Assembly (NCBI GenBank): GCA_013204155.1
Contig: JABMOK010000122.1
Span: 1 to 61,304 of the forward strand
Length of the DNA stretch: 61,304 nt
From: Pseudohongiella sp.
GTDB lineage: Bacteria; Pseudomonadota; Gammaproteobacteria; Pseudomonadales; Pseudohongiellaceae
Direction: 5' to 3'
In this document: positions 18,478 to 29,982 of the stretch, piece by piece
Layout of the letters: each line of letters opens with the position of its first letter
How positions within the stretch are numbered: position 1 is the first letter of the stretch
Program-made: the position numbers and the translations under genes
Notes under the pieces: generated by a model
The model's input: the letters and a program-made list of their open reading frames with translations, nothing else
Database searches by the model: none
Told to the model about the DNA's origin: nothing

Positions 18478-18714
18478 CTAAACGCGCGCACCATTACTTC
18501 GAATGTCTACAAGTACGGTATCAATACCCAATTTGTCAATAATGCGCATACCTTTCGTGGACACACGCAATTTCACAAACCGATTCTCCGACTCAACCCA
18601 AAATCGGTGAGAATGGAGGTTGGGCGAAAACCGCCGTTTTGTTCTGTTTTTCGCATGGGAAACATTGTTTCCTGAAATTGGCTTCTTGCCAGTTACCATA
18701 CAAATCCTGGACAT
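18478..18714 (-). CDS. rpmB: 50S ribosomal protein L28
   Basis: The 78-residue protein reads [23 protein letters not shown], the typical L28 N-terminus, then [15 protein letters not shown] and [15 protein letters not shown]. It is the first gene of rpmB-rpmG. The 175 bases between it and the end of radC must hold its promoter, but no clear box was identified. Confidence 0.97.
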   Translation of the reverse strand: MSRICMVTGKKPISGNNVSHAKNRTKRRFSPNLHSHRFWVESENRFVKLRVSTKGMRIIDKLGIDTVLVDIRSNGARV

Positions 18715-18889
18715 TTTGCTGCCTCGTGCTTGAATATATTATTCGGTAAAAAGTGGTTAATCCGGGCTTTTGACACACTTGGAAGAATTTCGTAACCAAG
18801 GTCAAAAATGAGCTGCGTTTTATACCAGAACGATGCGGTAATAGCAAGATATAGCAATAAGCCAAGCGCTTTAGGTGCTCAGGCCAAGG

Positions 18890-19576
18890 CTATAACAGCC
18901 CCCTCTCGGCAAATGAAACCACCACAGAGTTGCCTATCACCAAGTGATCCAGTACCCGCACCTCAATTGTTTGTAGGGCCATCCTCAGCTTGTTGGTTAT
19001 GGCGATGTCTGCCTGACTGGGCTCAGCAACCCCTGAGGGGTGATTGTGGGCGAGTATTACCGCGGCCGCATTATGATGGAGACAGCGCTTGACCACTTCT
19101 CTGGGGTAGACAGCGGCGCCATCTATGGTGCCTCTAAACAGCTCTTCCAACTTAACCACGTGATGTTGATTATTGAGAAACAGGCAACTGAATATCTCGC
19201 TCTGACAATCCCTGAATTTGGCCCGCAAATATTCACGGGTCGCGGAGGAGCTGGTGAGTATATCTCTGGACTTTATGCCCTCCAGCATATGCCGCTGAGA
19301 CAGCTCCTTCATGGCCGCGAAGCGTGCCGTTTTTGCCAGACCTACACCGGAATGCGCGATCAGTTCATCGCGCTCAGCCGCCATGATCCCGACCAGGCCA
19401 CCAAAATGAACGAGCAGATCCCGCGCCAGATCCAGGGCGGTTTTGCCTCGCACCCCGGTCTGCAACAGAACCGCGAGTAATTCGGCATCGGAGAGAGTAG
19501 CGGCTCCGTTGAGTAACAGCTTTTCTCGCGGACGCTCTGCCAGAGGCCAGTTGGCTATGCTGCTGGTTGAAGTCAT
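18890..19576 (-). CDS. radC: RadC-family JAB/MPN domain protein
   Basis: RadC proteins have an N-terminal helix-hairpin-helix region (LLAVLLQTGVRGKTALDLAR ... LIAHSGVGLAKTARF) and a C-terminal JAMM zinc-protease fold. Here the metal motif is ILAHNHPSGVAEPSQAD (H-x-H followed by D), with the upstream Glu in LEELFRGTIDGA. Its 228-residue length is standard. The classic DNA-repair role is disputed, and the function is still unclear. It is divergent from coaBC, as in many gammaproteobacteria. Confidence 0.94.
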   Translation of the reverse strand: MTSTSSIANWPLAERPREKLLLNGAATLSDAELLAVLLQTGVRGKTALDLARDLLVHFGGLVGIMAAERDELIAHSGVGLAKTARFAAMKELSQRHMLEGIKSRDILTSSSATREYLRAKFRDCQSEIFSCLFLNNQHHVVKLEELFRGTIDGAAVYPREVVKRCLHHNAAAVILAHNHPSGVAEPSQADIAITNKLRMALQTIEVRVLDHLVIGNSVVVSFAERGLL

Positions 19577-19658
19577 TGCTGAGTCCCTTGTCCCTAAACC
19601 CTGCCCGCGCTATGCCAGCGGGTCTGCATCAAATAATAGACTGTGCTGCGCGGAATCC

Positions 19659-19678
19659 TCAATTTGACGTCAAATTGA
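19659..19678. promoter_or_regulatory. Perfect 20-bp palindrome between radC and coaBC
   Basis: TCAATTTGACGTCAAATTGA is perfectly self-complementary. It lies in the divergent promoter region, 83 bases from the radC start and 65 bases before the coaBC ATG. A dimeric repressor site is the simplest reading; the protein is unknown. Confidence 0.5.
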
Positions 19679-19742
19679 TTAACTTGCACCTACCTGATAG
19701 TCTAGCCTTCCCTTGATAGATGCCTATATTTCCTGTGTCTCC

Positions 19743-20933
19743 ATGTTAAGCCTCACTAACAAACGACTACTACTCGGCATTACAGGCGGCATCGCTGCCT
19801 ACAAATGTGCCGAGTTAACCCGACTGCTCACCAAAGCCGGTGCAGAAGTGCGCATCGCTATGACCGCCGCGGCGACGGAATTTATCACACCACTGACAAT
19901 GCAAGCGCTTTCAGGCAACCGGGTTCACCTCGATTTGCTGGATAGCGAAGCAGAGGCGGCGATGGGACATATCGAGCTGGCAAGGTGGGCTGACCTGATA
20001 TTAATCGCCCCGGCGACGGCCGACTTTCTTGCTCGAATAAGCCATGGCCAGGCTGACGATATTCTTTCCACCGTGGTTTTAGCCACCTCTGCACCGGTTG
20101 CAGTGGCGCCGGCAATGAATCAGGCAATGTGGAGCGATTTATCGACCCAGGCTAATCTGCACACACTGCAACAACGCCATTATCATATTTTTGGTCCGGC
20201 GGACGGTGAGCAGGCCTGTGGTGATGTCGGTCCAGGGCGTATGTTGGAGCCCACCCAATTAGCACAGCTGTGCGCCGGACTGTTTGAAACCGGCTATCTC
20301 GCAGGACTCAACTTTGTAATTACCGCAGGGCCCACCCGCGAGGCGCTGGACCCTGTTAGATTCATCACTAATCACAGTTCGGGGAAAATGGCCTATGCCC
20401 TCGCCGCCGAGGCAAGTGCGGCGGGCGCGAAGGTTACCCTAATAAGTGGCCCGGTTAATTTGGCAGTTCCCGATCGAGTCAACTGTGTCGATGTGATCAC
20501 GGCCGATGAGATGCTGCATGCCACTCTGCAGAATGTTCAGGATGCCGATGTATTTATCGGTGTCGCCGCTGTGGCTGACTACCGCCCGGAAGAAGTCGCA
20601 ACTAAAAAGATCAAAAAGTCTGCCGAGCGAATACAACTCACGCTGGTAAAAAACCCGGACATCATAAGCGAAGTCGCGAAGTTGAAGCGGCGCCCGCTAG
20701 TAGTCGGCTTCGCGGCGGAAACTGACAACGTCGTCGAAAACGGCAGGAAAAAACTAAAAGCTAAAAATCTCGATATGCTTTTCGCCAATAATGCGACCGA
20801 TACTTTTAATAGCGACTCTATTTCAGTGACCGCGATAACCCCCATCTCTGAAACTAATTTAGCCACGGCGAACAAAAATCTGGCGGCCAGAAATATATTG
20901 CAACTTATTTCTGATCAGCTGGCAAAAACATAA
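19743..20933 (+). CDS. coaBC: Bifunctional phosphopantothenoylcysteine decarboxylase / phosphopantothenate-cysteine ligase
   Basis: CoaBC makes 4'-phosphopantetheine from phosphopantothenate, cysteine and CTP. ATG at 19743 gives 396 residues starting MLSLTNKRLLLGITGGIAAYK. The N-terminal CoaC flavoprotein half has PATADFLARISHG, the PAMNQAMW substrate clamp and the catalytic Cys in ACGDVGPGRM. The CoaB half begins with ITAGPTREALDPVRFITNHSSGKM near residue 192. dut, which often follows coaBC in Pseudomonas-like genomes, is absent; the next gene is algC. Confidence 0.95.
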   Translation: MLSLTNKRLLLGITGGIAAYKCAELTRLLTKAGAEVRIAMTAAATEFITPLTMQALSGNRVHLDLLDSEAEAAMGHIELARWADLILIAPATADFLARISHGQADDILSTVVLATSAPVAVAPAMNQAMWSDLSTQANLHTLQQRHYHIFGPADGEQACGDVGPGRMLEPTQLAQLCAGLFETGYLAGLNFVITAGPTREALDPVRFITNHSSGKMAYALAAEASAAGAKVTLISGPVNLAVPDRVNCVDVITADEMLHATLQNVQDADVFIGVAAVADYRPEEVATKKIKKSAERIQLTLVKNPDIISEVAKLKRRPLVVGFAAETDNVVENGRKKLKAKNLDMLFANNATDTFNSDSISVTAITPISETNLATANKNLAARNILQLISDQLAKT

Positions 20934-20954
20934 TCATCCCCGCGGGCACAAGCG

Positions 20955-22367
20955 ATGACTTTGATGGAAATGCAACAGACCCCGATAGATAGAAATTCTA
21001 TCCCTGCTTCTATCTTCAGAGCGTATGACATTCGGGGTATTGTAGAAGAGCAACTGAATACAGATAGCGTCAGACAAATTGGGCAGGCAATCGGCAGCGA
21101 AGCATTATTCAAGGGAATTAATTCTTTGCTGCTGGGTTTTGACGGCCGCCTCTCAAGTCCTCATCTTTCACAGGCCTTGATAGAGGGACTATGCCGCAGC
21201 GGCTGCAATGTGGTTAGTCTCGGCATGATTCCCACGCCGCTTTTATACTTTGCAACACATGTAACTGAATTCGCCTCTGGCGTCATGTTAACGGCGAGTC
21301 ACAGTCCAGCAAACTATAACGGCCTGAAAATAGTATTTAACCGAAGCTGTCTGGCGGATAATGAGATTCAAAATATTTATGCAAGATTAGAGCAGGGCAA
21401 TCTGCTCAATGGCCATGGAACGTATTCAGAGATCGATATCAAGGCAGACTATATCGAGAATGTAAGTTCTGGAATAAAACTGAAACGCCGACTGAAAATA
21501 GTGCTTGATTGTGGCAATGCCGTTGCAGGCGAAATTGCTCCACTTCTTTTTAGGTCTATAGGCTGCGAGGTAATACCTCTTTTTTGTGATATCGATGGTC
21601 GCTTCCCGAACCATCACCCAGACCCGACCGTTGCAGAAAATCTTGAAATGCTGGCCCAGGAAGTGCTTGGCAGCAAAGCGGACCTCGGCATAGCCTTTGA
21701 CGGAGATGGAGACCGGGTCGGACTGGTCAGCAACCTGGGAGAGTTCATCGATGCGGACCGCCTGTTAATGTTACTGGTTAAACAAATAGCCCCGCTCTAC
21801 CCAGGCTCACCGATCATATTCGATGTAAAATGCAGCAGTAAATTGGCCGCGTTGATCGCTGAATACGGCGCAGTCCCGGTCATGCACAGAAGCGGGCACT
21901 CCTTTATGAAGCAAAAGATGCAGGAAACTGGCGCGCCTCTAGGGGGTGAGTTTGCCGCACACATCTTTATTCAGGATCGTTGGTTCGGGTTCGATGATGG
22001 CCTCTATGCCGGAGCGAGAATTCTCGAAATTCTAAGTGCGCTAGACCATCCTGCGAGCGAAGAGTTTGCCCTGTTGACTACCGGCATAAGTACCCCGGAA
22101 ATCAAGGTCCCTGTTGCCGAAGAGCAGAAATTTGAATTGATGCAGCGCCTACTCGAATTGGCGAATTTTCCAGGCGCCAATCTTGTCACCCTCGATGGCT
22201 TGCGGGTCGAATATGAGGATGCCTGGGGCCTGGTGCGGGCATCCAATACCAGTCCGGCACTGCTACTTCGCTTCGAGGCAGATACCGCTCAACGATTGGC
22301 CGATATGAAGGCGGCTTTTAAAGCTTTAATCCTGGACGCAGATAAAACCCTAGACGTAAGTTTTTAG
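20955..22367 (+). CDS. algC: Phosphomannomutase/phosphoglucomutase (AlgC-like)
   Basis: The enzyme interconverts hexose 6- and 1-phosphates for cell-surface polysaccharides. The 470-residue protein has the four-domain alpha-D-phosphohexomutase layout. FRAYDIRGIVEEQL is at the N-terminus, and the phosphoserine loop is TASHSPANYNGLKIVF, where TGSHNP is more usual. The metal loop is AFDGDGDRVG, the sugar loop GGEFAAHIFIQ, and the terminal phosphate loop EDAWGLVRASNTSPALLLRFE. It lies 22 bases after coaBC and upstream of argB, as in Pseudomonas. Confidence 0.92.
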   Translation: MTLMEMQQTPIDRNSIPASIFRAYDIRGIVEEQLNTDSVRQIGQAIGSEALFKGINSLLLGFDGRLSSPHLSQALIEGLCRSGCNVVSLGMIPTPLLYFATHVTEFASGVMLTASHSPANYNGLKIVFNRSCLADNEIQNIYARLEQGNLLNGHGTYSEIDIKADYIENVSSGIKLKRRLKIVLDCGNAVAGEIAPLLFRSIGCEVIPLFCDIDGRFPNHHPDPTVAENLEMLAQEVLGSKADLGIAFDGDGDRVGLVSNLGEFIDADRLLMLLVKQIAPLYPGSPIIFDVKCSSKLAALIAEYGAVPVMHRSGHSFMKQKMQETGAPLGGEFAAHIFIQDRWFGFDDGLYAGARILEILSALDHPASEEFALLTTGISTPEIKVPVAEEQKFELMQRLLELANFPGANLVTLDGLRVEYEDAWGLVRASNTSPALLLRFEADTAQRLADMKAAFKALILDADKTLDVSF

Positions 22368-22440
22368 ACCATTACCAAAACACTATTGGGTATCGGACAT
22401 ACACCGTGCCCTGTTATTTAAATTGATGCTCACGGAATAA

Positions 22441-23355
<915 letters not shown>

Positions 23356-23375
23356 CAGAGCCACCAAGACCCGTT

Positions 23376-23999
23376 ATGAACAAAGCCAATAAAGTTTCTC
23401 GCAAAGATCAGATTCTGCAAGCACTGGCACGTATGCTGGAAGCGGCGCCTGGAGAACGAATTACTACCGCCGCACTGGCCAGGGAAGTGGGCGTTTCGGA
23501 AGCCGCTCTGTACCGGCATTTCCCCAGCAAAGCAAGAATGTTTGAAGGCTTGATAAAATTCATTGAAGACACATTGTTTGCGCGCATCTCGCGAATACTA
23601 AATGAAGAGAGCAGCGCTGAAATACGCTGTCAGAGCATATTGCTGCTATTGTTGACTTTCTGTGACAAAAATCCGGGAATGACTCGGCTGATGACGGGAG
23701 ATGCTTTAGCCGGAGAGACAGAACGATTGCGTGAGCGTATTGCACAATTTTTTAGTCGCCTGGAGGCACAGCTAAAGCAAATTTTACGCGAAGCACAAAT
23801 TCGGGAAAACCTTAAGACAACTATCTCATCCGCCGCGTTGGCCAACCTCTTGCTCGCTTCCTGCGAAGGTCGCTTGATTCAATTTGTACGCAGTGAATTC
23901 AAGATATCACCTTTGCAAGACTGGGAGACGCAGTGGCAATATCTGAGCAGAAATATGCTTACACCGTATTCCGCGCCGACTACAGAAACTATTAGCTAG
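23376..23999 (+). CDS. slmA: Nucleoid occlusion factor SlmA
   Basis: SlmA binds chromosomal sites and blocks FtsZ ring formation over the nucleoid. The 207-residue TetR-family protein has its DNA-binding helix-turn-helix at GERITTAALAREVGVSEAALYRHFPSK (residues 27-53 split here only for reference), then MFEGLIKFIEDTLFARI, which is typical of SlmA rather than of other TetR regulators. The argB-slmA-pyrE-rph neighbourhood supports the call. Confidence 0.92.
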   Translation: MNKANKVSRKDQILQALARMLEAAPGERITTAALAREVGVSEAALYRHFPSKARMFEGLIKFIEDTLFARISRILNEESSAEIRCQSILLLLLTFCDKNPGMTRLMTGDALAGETERLRERIAQFFSRLEAQLKQILREAQIRENLKTTISSAALANLLLASCEGRLIQFVRSEFKISPLQDWETQWQYLSRNMLTPYSAPTTETIS

Positions 24000-24031
24000 T
24001 ACTCAACGAATAGCTCACATCACGCCGAGTT

Positions 24032-24679
24032 TTAAACACCGTACTCTGTTCGATAGGCAACAACAGCATCCAGATGTTGTTGCAGGCTTTCACTATTTGT
24101 CGCCTTCAAATAGTCGACTATGTTCTGTAGAGTTATAATACTAACAACCCTAATTTGGTAGTTTTCTTCTATTTCCTGAATTGCCGATAATTTTCCTGTG
24201 CCTCGTTCCTGCCGATCCATCGCTACAGCAATTCCACAAAGTTTTGCGCCACAGCTTGTGATTATTTCTACGGCTTCTCTGATAGCCGTTCCGGCAGTAA
24301 TCACATCATCAATAATCAATACATTACCGGTCAGATCGGCACCAACGATGGATCCGCCCTCCCCATGAACTTTCGCTTCTTTGCGATTGAAACAATAAGG
24401 TTTGTTTATGCCATGCTGGTTTACGAGCGCCATCGCCGTGGCAGTTACCAACGGGATACCCTTGTAGGCAGGACCGAACAAGACATCAAAATCCAGCCTG
24501 GATTCAGCAATAGCATCGGCGTAACACTTGGCGAGAAAAGACAGTTTCTCCCCTGTATTGAAAAGTCCTGCATTAAAAAAGTACGGGCTAATCCTCCCTG
24601 ACTTCAGCGTGAATTCTCCAAAGCGCAATATTTCGTGATCAATTACAAATTTGAGAAAGTTGCTCTGAAACTCTTGCAT
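24032..24679 (-). CDS. pyrE: Orotate phosphoribosyltransferase
   Basis: PyrE converts orotate and PRPP to OMP in pyrimidine synthesis. Conserved segments are [38 protein letters not shown], the dimer loop [15 protein letters not shown] and the PRPP loop [17 protein letters not shown]. The 215-residue length is standard. It is downstream of rph on the same strand with a 30-base gap, the widespread rph-pyrE arrangement, and is convergent with slmA. Confidence 0.96.
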   Translation of the reverse strand: MQEFQSNFLKFVIDHEILRFGEFTLKSGRISPYFFNAGLFNTGEKLSFLAKCYADAIAESRLDFDVLFGPAYKGIPLVTATAMALVNQHGINKPYCFNRKEAKVHGEGGSIVGADLTGNVLIIDDVITAGTAIREAVEIITSCGAKLCGIAVAMDRQERGTGKLSAIQEIEENYQIRVVSIITLQNIVDYLKATNSESLQQHLDAVVAYRTEYGV

Positions 24680-24709
24680 TATCGCCTCACGATACCAAAA
24701 TTATTTTTC

Positions 24710-25435
24710 TCAGGATAATGATTGCTGCTGAATACTAATCAGCTGCTTTATGCCTGTGTCGGCAAGAGCAATCATTTCCAGCAACTGGGCATGACTAAAA
24801 TCACCATCCTCTCCCGTTCCCTGTAACTCGATAAATCCGCCCGCTTCTGTCATTACAATATTCATATCTGTTTCGGCGTTTGAGTCTTCGGCATAATCCA
24901 GATCAAGCACCGGGTGGCCTTTAAAAACACCAACTGAAACCGAAGCGATCAGCTGTTTAATGGGGTTTCTGCTAATCATCTTGCGCGCAAGCATATGGTT
25001 GACTGCATCCACCAAGGCAACACAACCCCCGGTTATGGATGCTGTTCGCGTGCCACCGTCGGCTTGAATCACATCGCAATCAATTTTTATGGTGTGCTCC
25101 CCCAGCTCCTGTAGGTCGATAACCGCTCTTAAAGAACGTCCAATAAGCCTTTGTATCTCCAAACTACGGCCAGATTGCTTTCCTCTCGCGGCCTCCCTGT
25201 CCATTCTGCTGCCAGTGGATCGAGGTAACATTCCGTATTCTGCTGTAACCCAGCCTTTGCCGCTGCCCTTTAGAAAACGTGGTACCGATTTTTCAACGCT
25301 GGCATTGCAAAGAACTTTGGTGTCCCCGAAAGCAACCAACACTGACCCTTCCGCGTGTTTCGTGTAATTCCTTGTGATCGAGATTTCGCGCAATTGATCT
25401 GCGCTGCGCTGACTGGGTCGAGTTAAGTCTGTCAT
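24710..25435 (-). CDS. rph: Ribonuclease PH
   Basis: RNase PH trims tRNA 3' ends phosphorolytically. The 241-residue protein shows [67 protein letters not shown] (a hallmark block around residues 60-105) and [23 protein letters not shown]. No truncation or frameshift like that of E. coli K-12 is present. It is divergent from yicC. Confidence 0.96.
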   Translation of the reverse strand: MTDLTRPSQRSADQLREISITRNYTKHAEGSVLVAFGDTKVLCNASVEKSVPRFLKGSGKGWVTAEYGMLPRSTGSRMDREAARGKQSGRSLEIQRLIGRSLRAVIDLQELGEHTIKIDCDVIQADGGTRTASITGGCVALVDAVNHMLARKMISRNPIKQLIASVSVGVFKGHPVLDLDYAEDSNAETDMNIVMTEAGGFIELQGTGEDGDFSHAQLLEMIALADTGIKQLISIQQQSLS

Positions 25436-25601
25436 ATAGGTTTTCCGTGGGCCAAAAGTAGTTTAAATGGGGCAAATTATCCTCGATATCGATAAGTATA
25501 GCGAGCAACCTGGATCAGCATCCGAGAGATCAGCAGAAAGTTCACTATGATTAAATATTCAATACGTTAAAATAGCCGCTCACTATTACGGGCTTACTAT
25601 T

Positions 25602-26468
25602 ATGATGTTGAGTATGACTGCCTTTTCGAGGCAGCAATTAGATCAGGAATGGGGTTCACTTACTTGGGAGATTCGGTCAGTAAACCACCGCTATCTGGAA
25701 GCCAGTGTTCGCTTACCTGAATCCTTTCGGGCATTGGAAAATTTAGTTCGAGAAACCGTGCGAAAGAGACTGGATCGCGGAAAAGTCGAATGCCAGCTGC
25801 GGTTTCAATCGGAGGGCAAGACTTCCACCGGCCTACATTTGAATCACGATCTGATTCAGAAATTAATCGGGGCCAATGGTGAAATTGAACAAATCACTGG
25901 CTCCTCGACCCGCCTGGATAGCATGGAAATCTTACGTTGGCCCGGCGTAATTCAAGAGCAAGCTTTTGATACCAGCACAATCGAAAACCAGGCGCTGGAA
26001 CTATTCACTGCGGCACTGGACGATCTTATTGCTACTCGCGAGAGAGAAGGCTCAGAACTTAAGGGGTTTCTGGAAAAGCGAATACAGGCGATTCGGGAGA
26101 TCGTGACTTCAGTACGCGGCAAAATGCCGGTTATTCTGGCCAAACAAAAACAAACAATACTCGATCGCGTACACGACCTTAAGGCTGAATTGGAGCCCGC
26201 CCGTTTGGAGCAAGAAGTCTCTCTGCTCACACAAAAAGCGGATGTTGAAGAAGAGCTCGATCGTCTGAACTCTCACCTGAATGAAGTAGAGCGGGTTATA
26301 AATACCGTTGGGCAAAAAGGTCGGCGGCTTGATTTTCTTATGCAGGAGCTGAATCGCGAAGCTAATACCTTGTCATCGAAGTCAATAGTTGTCGAGACCA
26401 GCTTAAATGCCGTCGAGCTAAAGGTGCTTATCGAACAAATGCGAGAGCAGGTTCAGAACGTAGAATAG
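25602..26468 (+). CDS. yicC: YicC/YloC-family endoribonuclease
   Basis: YicC-family proteins are hexameric endoribonucleases acting on structured RNAs. The 288-residue protein has SMTAFSRQQ and WEIRSVNHRYLEASVRLPE at the N-terminus and ends with VSLLTQKADVEEELDRLNSHL and GRRLDFLMQELNREANTLSSK, the DUF1732 signature. The exact start is uncertain: ATG at 25602, 25605 or 25614 would all leave the motif SMTAF intact. It precedes gmk, as in E. coli relatives. Confidence 0.92.
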   Translation: MMLSMTAFSRQQLDQEWGSLTWEIRSVNHRYLEASVRLPESFRALENLVRETVRKRLDRGKVECQLRFQSEGKTSTGLHLNHDLIQKLIGANGEIEQITGSSTRLDSMEILRWPGVIQEQAFDTSTIENQALELFTAALDDLIATREREGSELKGFLEKRIQAIREIVTSVRGKMPVILAKQKQTILDRVHDLKAELEPARLEQEVSLLTQKADVEEELDRLNSHLNEVERVINTVGQKGRRLDFLMQELNREANTLSSKSIVVETSLNAVELKVLIEQMREQVQNVE

Positions 26469-26528
26469 AACTTAGGCAGAGAAGCTTGGGTAATTTCGGA
26501 TTTATAAAAATTGTTAGTAGGAACGTAG

Positions 26529-27152
<624 letters not shown>

Positions 27153-27300
27153 GGGTATTCGGACTTTTAGCCAATCCCGGCCTGTATCCAAGAATAGTAT
27201 GCATTTTCGGTGGAAATTCAGTAAAATCCCCGGTCCTCGTCAAATGAGCTGCCGTCATCTTGTCTCGGCCTCATCCAGCACTGAAAACTAAGGGTTTTGT

Positions 27301-27672
27301 ATGGCTAGAATTACCGTTGAAGATTGTTTAGAGAATGTTGATAACCGATTTGAGTTAGTCATGGTCTCCAGCAAGCGCGCTCGTCAGCTTCAGACCGGAG
27401 GAAAAGATCCACTGGTCTCCGTAGACAACGATAAGCCCACTGTTCTCGCCTTGCGGGAAATTGCCGAGGGTTTTATCAACGCCAGCATATTGACTGCCAG
27501 ATCTAACGTCGAACTGGAAGAAATTGAACCTGAAGTCGTGGCCAAAGCCGATGCTGAAGCGACTGCAGAAGTGACTGCCGAAGCGACTGAAGAAGGAACT
27601 ACAGAAGCAGTTGAAGACGAAGCAACACAGTCTCCTGAAACACAGGATGAACAACCCCCCGAAGAAGCATAA
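27301..27672 (+). CDS. rpoZ: RNA polymerase omega subunit with long acidic tail
   Basis: Omega helps fold and hold the beta' subunit and is one of the ppGpp contact sites. The first 80 residues are standard ([20 protein letters not shown] ... [15 protein letters not shown]). From about residue 80 a tail of about 43 residues follows, rich in Ala, Glu and Thr with a loose four-to-six residue repeat ([18 protein letters not shown]). E. coli omega has 91 residues against 123 here. The tail is probably disordered. spoT follows after 18 bases. Confidence 0.95.
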   Translation: MARITVEDCLENVDNRFELVMVSSKRARQLQTGGKDPLVSVDNDKPTVLALREIAEGFINASILTARSNVELEEIEPEVVAKADAEATAEVTAEATEEGTTEAVEDEATQSPETQDEQPPEEA

Positions 27673-27690
27673 GCACTCAGGAGTTGGTTC

Positions 27691-29871
27691 TTGCAAGTTG
27701 CCGCAAATGACACAATCGACTCTCTCGCTTCCGGCCTTTCCAGTTATCTTGGAAAGGATCAGGTCAATAGTGTCCGTCGCGCCTACTATTACGCGGAGCA
27801 GGCCCATGACGGCCAGTTACGTCGTAGCGGCGAAGCCTATGTGACGCATCCTCTGGCGGTCGCCGGTATTCTCGGGGAAATGCACATGGACCATCAAAGC
27901 TTGATGGCGGCCATGTTGCACGATGTTATCGAAGATACAGGGATCACCAAAACCGCCATAAAATCACAGTTCGGCAATTCCGTCGCCGATCTGGTCGATG
28001 GCGTAAGCAAGCTGAACAAAATCACCTTTAGCAGCCGCGCTGAAGCACAGGCCGAAAATTTTCAAAAAATGGCCATGGCCATGGCAAAAGATCTGCGCGT
28101 GATTCTGGTAAAAATTGCTGACCGTCTGCATAACATGCGTACCCTCGATGTACTGGCCCCTGACAAGAGAAGACGAATTGCCAGAGAAACGCTGGATATT
28201 TATGCCCCTATAGCCAATCGCCTGGGCATGAATAACGTCAGAGTGGAGTTTGAAGAACTCGGCTTCAACGCTCTCTATCCGATGCGTGCGCGCAGAATAA
28301 GTGCAGCGGTTAAACGCATTCGGGGCAATCGCAAGGAAATTCTGTCGACTATTCAAACCTCTATCGAGGCTTGTTTAGAAAGGGAGAGATTGCCCGGTCG
28401 TTGCATTGGTCGTGAGAAACACCTGTACGCCATCTATGAAAAAATGCGCAGCAAGCGCAAATCCTTTTCGGAAATCATGGACGTCTATGCATTCCGCATC
28501 GTGGTTGATCGGGTTGATACCTGTTATCGCGTATTGGGCGCTGTGCACAGCCTGTACAAACCTGTTCCTGGTCGCTTCAAAGATTATATTGCCATCCCGA
28601 AAGCTAATGGCTATCAGTCACTGCATACCACGCTTTTCGGCATGCATGGCGTGCCCATCGAAATTCAAATTCGGACAGAAGAAATGGAAGCCATGGCAAA
28701 CAAGGGGATTGCTGCGCATTGGCTCTACAAGTCTAGCGCCGACCTTCCAAGCAGTGCACATATTCGCGCGCGCGAGTGGGTTAATGGTTTGTTGGATATG
28801 CAGAAGCATGCCGGTAATTCGCTCGAGTTTATTGAAAACGTCAAGATTGATTTGTTCCCGGATGAGATCTATGTATTTACCCCAAAAGGAACGATATTTG
28901 AACTGCCCGCCGGTTCCACTGCCGTTGATTTTGCCTATGCAATCCACACCGATGTAGGCAACTCCTGTGTGGCTTGTCGCATTAGTCGTCGCCTGGCGCC
29001 CTTAAGTGAGCCGCTACAAAGCGGTCAGACTGTGGAGATAATTACCGCACCCGGCACGCAGCCCAATCCGGCCTGGCTTGGCTTCGTAATCACCGGCAAG
29101 GCGCGCAGTAATATTCGCCACTACCTGAAAAACCAGAAGCAATCGGAATCGGTCGCTCTCGGCAGACGCCTGCTCACCAAGGCGCTGGCGGGTTTCGGCC
29201 GCCAATTGGATACTATTCTGGCAGAAAATCTGGATGCTGTTTTGCAACAAACCAAACTGAGATCTCTGGACCATCTGTTGGAGGAAATTGGGCTGGGTAA
29301 TAAGATGTCTTATATGATCGCCCAGCGACTCGCCGCGGATGAGAGTGTTTCGACCGATGCTGCACAGAGGGAATCTGACCGACAGGGCTCGCTGGATATT
29401 CGCGGTTCGGAAGGCATGGTGATGAACTATGCCAAATGCTGCCATCCGATTCCCGGAGATCCCATTGTCGGTCATATTAGTTCCGGGCGCGGAATGGTTA
29501 TCCACACCGACGATTGCAATAACATTGCCGATATACGAGATAATCCAGAAAAATGTGTCTCTGTCCGCTGGGATCCAAACGTAGAAGGTGAGTTTGCGGT
29601 TGAACTGCGTGTCGAGTTGGAAAATCAGCGTGGTATTATCGCTACATTGGCCACCACCATTACCGGCACCGAAGCCAATATAGAAAAAATATCGACAGTG
29701 GAAAGAGATGCCCGATTCAGTATTGTTAACCTGTCATTGAATGTACGCAATCGTGTGCATCTGGCCCGGGTTATGAAACGAGTTCGTTTAATCAAACCGG
29801 TTGCACGCGTAACCCGGGTAAAAAGCCGCAAGGTTCGTAAGACCATTCGAAATATTGCTGGCAGCAACTAA
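27691..29871 (+). CDS. spoT: Bifunctional (p)ppGpp synthetase/hydrolase SpoT
   Basis: SpoT makes and degrades (p)ppGpp. The start is TTG at 27691, supported by AGGAG at 27679-27683. The 726-residue protein has the HD hydrolase domain (HPLAVAGIL, MLHDVIEDTGIT, and KIADRLHNMRTLD), then the synthetase domain (DVYAFRIVVD, GRFKDYIAIPKANGYQSLHT, EIQIRTEEM). The TGS domain (VYVFTPKGTIFELPAGSTAVDFAY) and a C-terminal ACT domain follow. Both catalytic motifs look intact. It is coupled to rpoZ, whose product contributes to ppGpp sensing. Confidence 0.96.
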   Translation: MQVAANDTIDSLASGLSSYLGKDQVNSVRRAYYYAEQAHDGQLRRSGEAYVTHPLAVAGILGEMHMDHQSLMAAMLHDVIEDTGITKTAIKSQFGNSVADLVDGVSKLNKITFSSRAEAQAENFQKMAMAMAKDLRVILVKIADRLHNMRTLDVLAPDKRRRIARETLDIYAPIANRLGMNNVRVEFEELGFNALYPMRARRISAAVKRIRGNRKEILSTIQTSIEACLERERLPGRCIGREKHLYAIYEKMRSKRKSFSEIMDVYAFRIVVDRVDTCYRVLGAVHSLYKPVPGRFKDYIAIPKANGYQSLHTTLFGMHGVPIEIQIRTEEMEAMANKGIAAHWLYKSSADLPSSAHIRAREWVNGLLDMQKHAGNSLEFIENVKIDLFPDEIYVFTPKGTIFELPAGSTAVDFAYAIHTDVGNSCVACRISRRLAPLSEPLQSGQTVEIITAPGTQPNPAWLGFVITGKARSNIRHYLKNQKQSESVALGRRLLTKALAGFGRQLDTILAENLDAVLQQTKLRSLDHLLEEIGLGNKMSYMIAQRLAADESVSTDAAQRESDRQGSLDIRGSEGMVMNYAKCCHPIPGDPIVGHISSGRGMVIHTDDCNNIADIRDNPEKCVSVRWDPNVEGEFAVELRVELENQRGIIATLATTITGTEANIEKISTVERDARFSIVNLSLNVRNRVHLARVMKRVRLIKPVARVTRVKSRKVRKTIRNIAGSN

Positions 29872-29982
29872 TTAGTATTGGAAGCAACGCATTATTATTG
29901 CTAACAATGCATTTATTCCGTGGCATCTAATTTATAGTTGGCACCTAATTTGTAGTTGGCAACCACCAGAGGGGAGGAAAAA

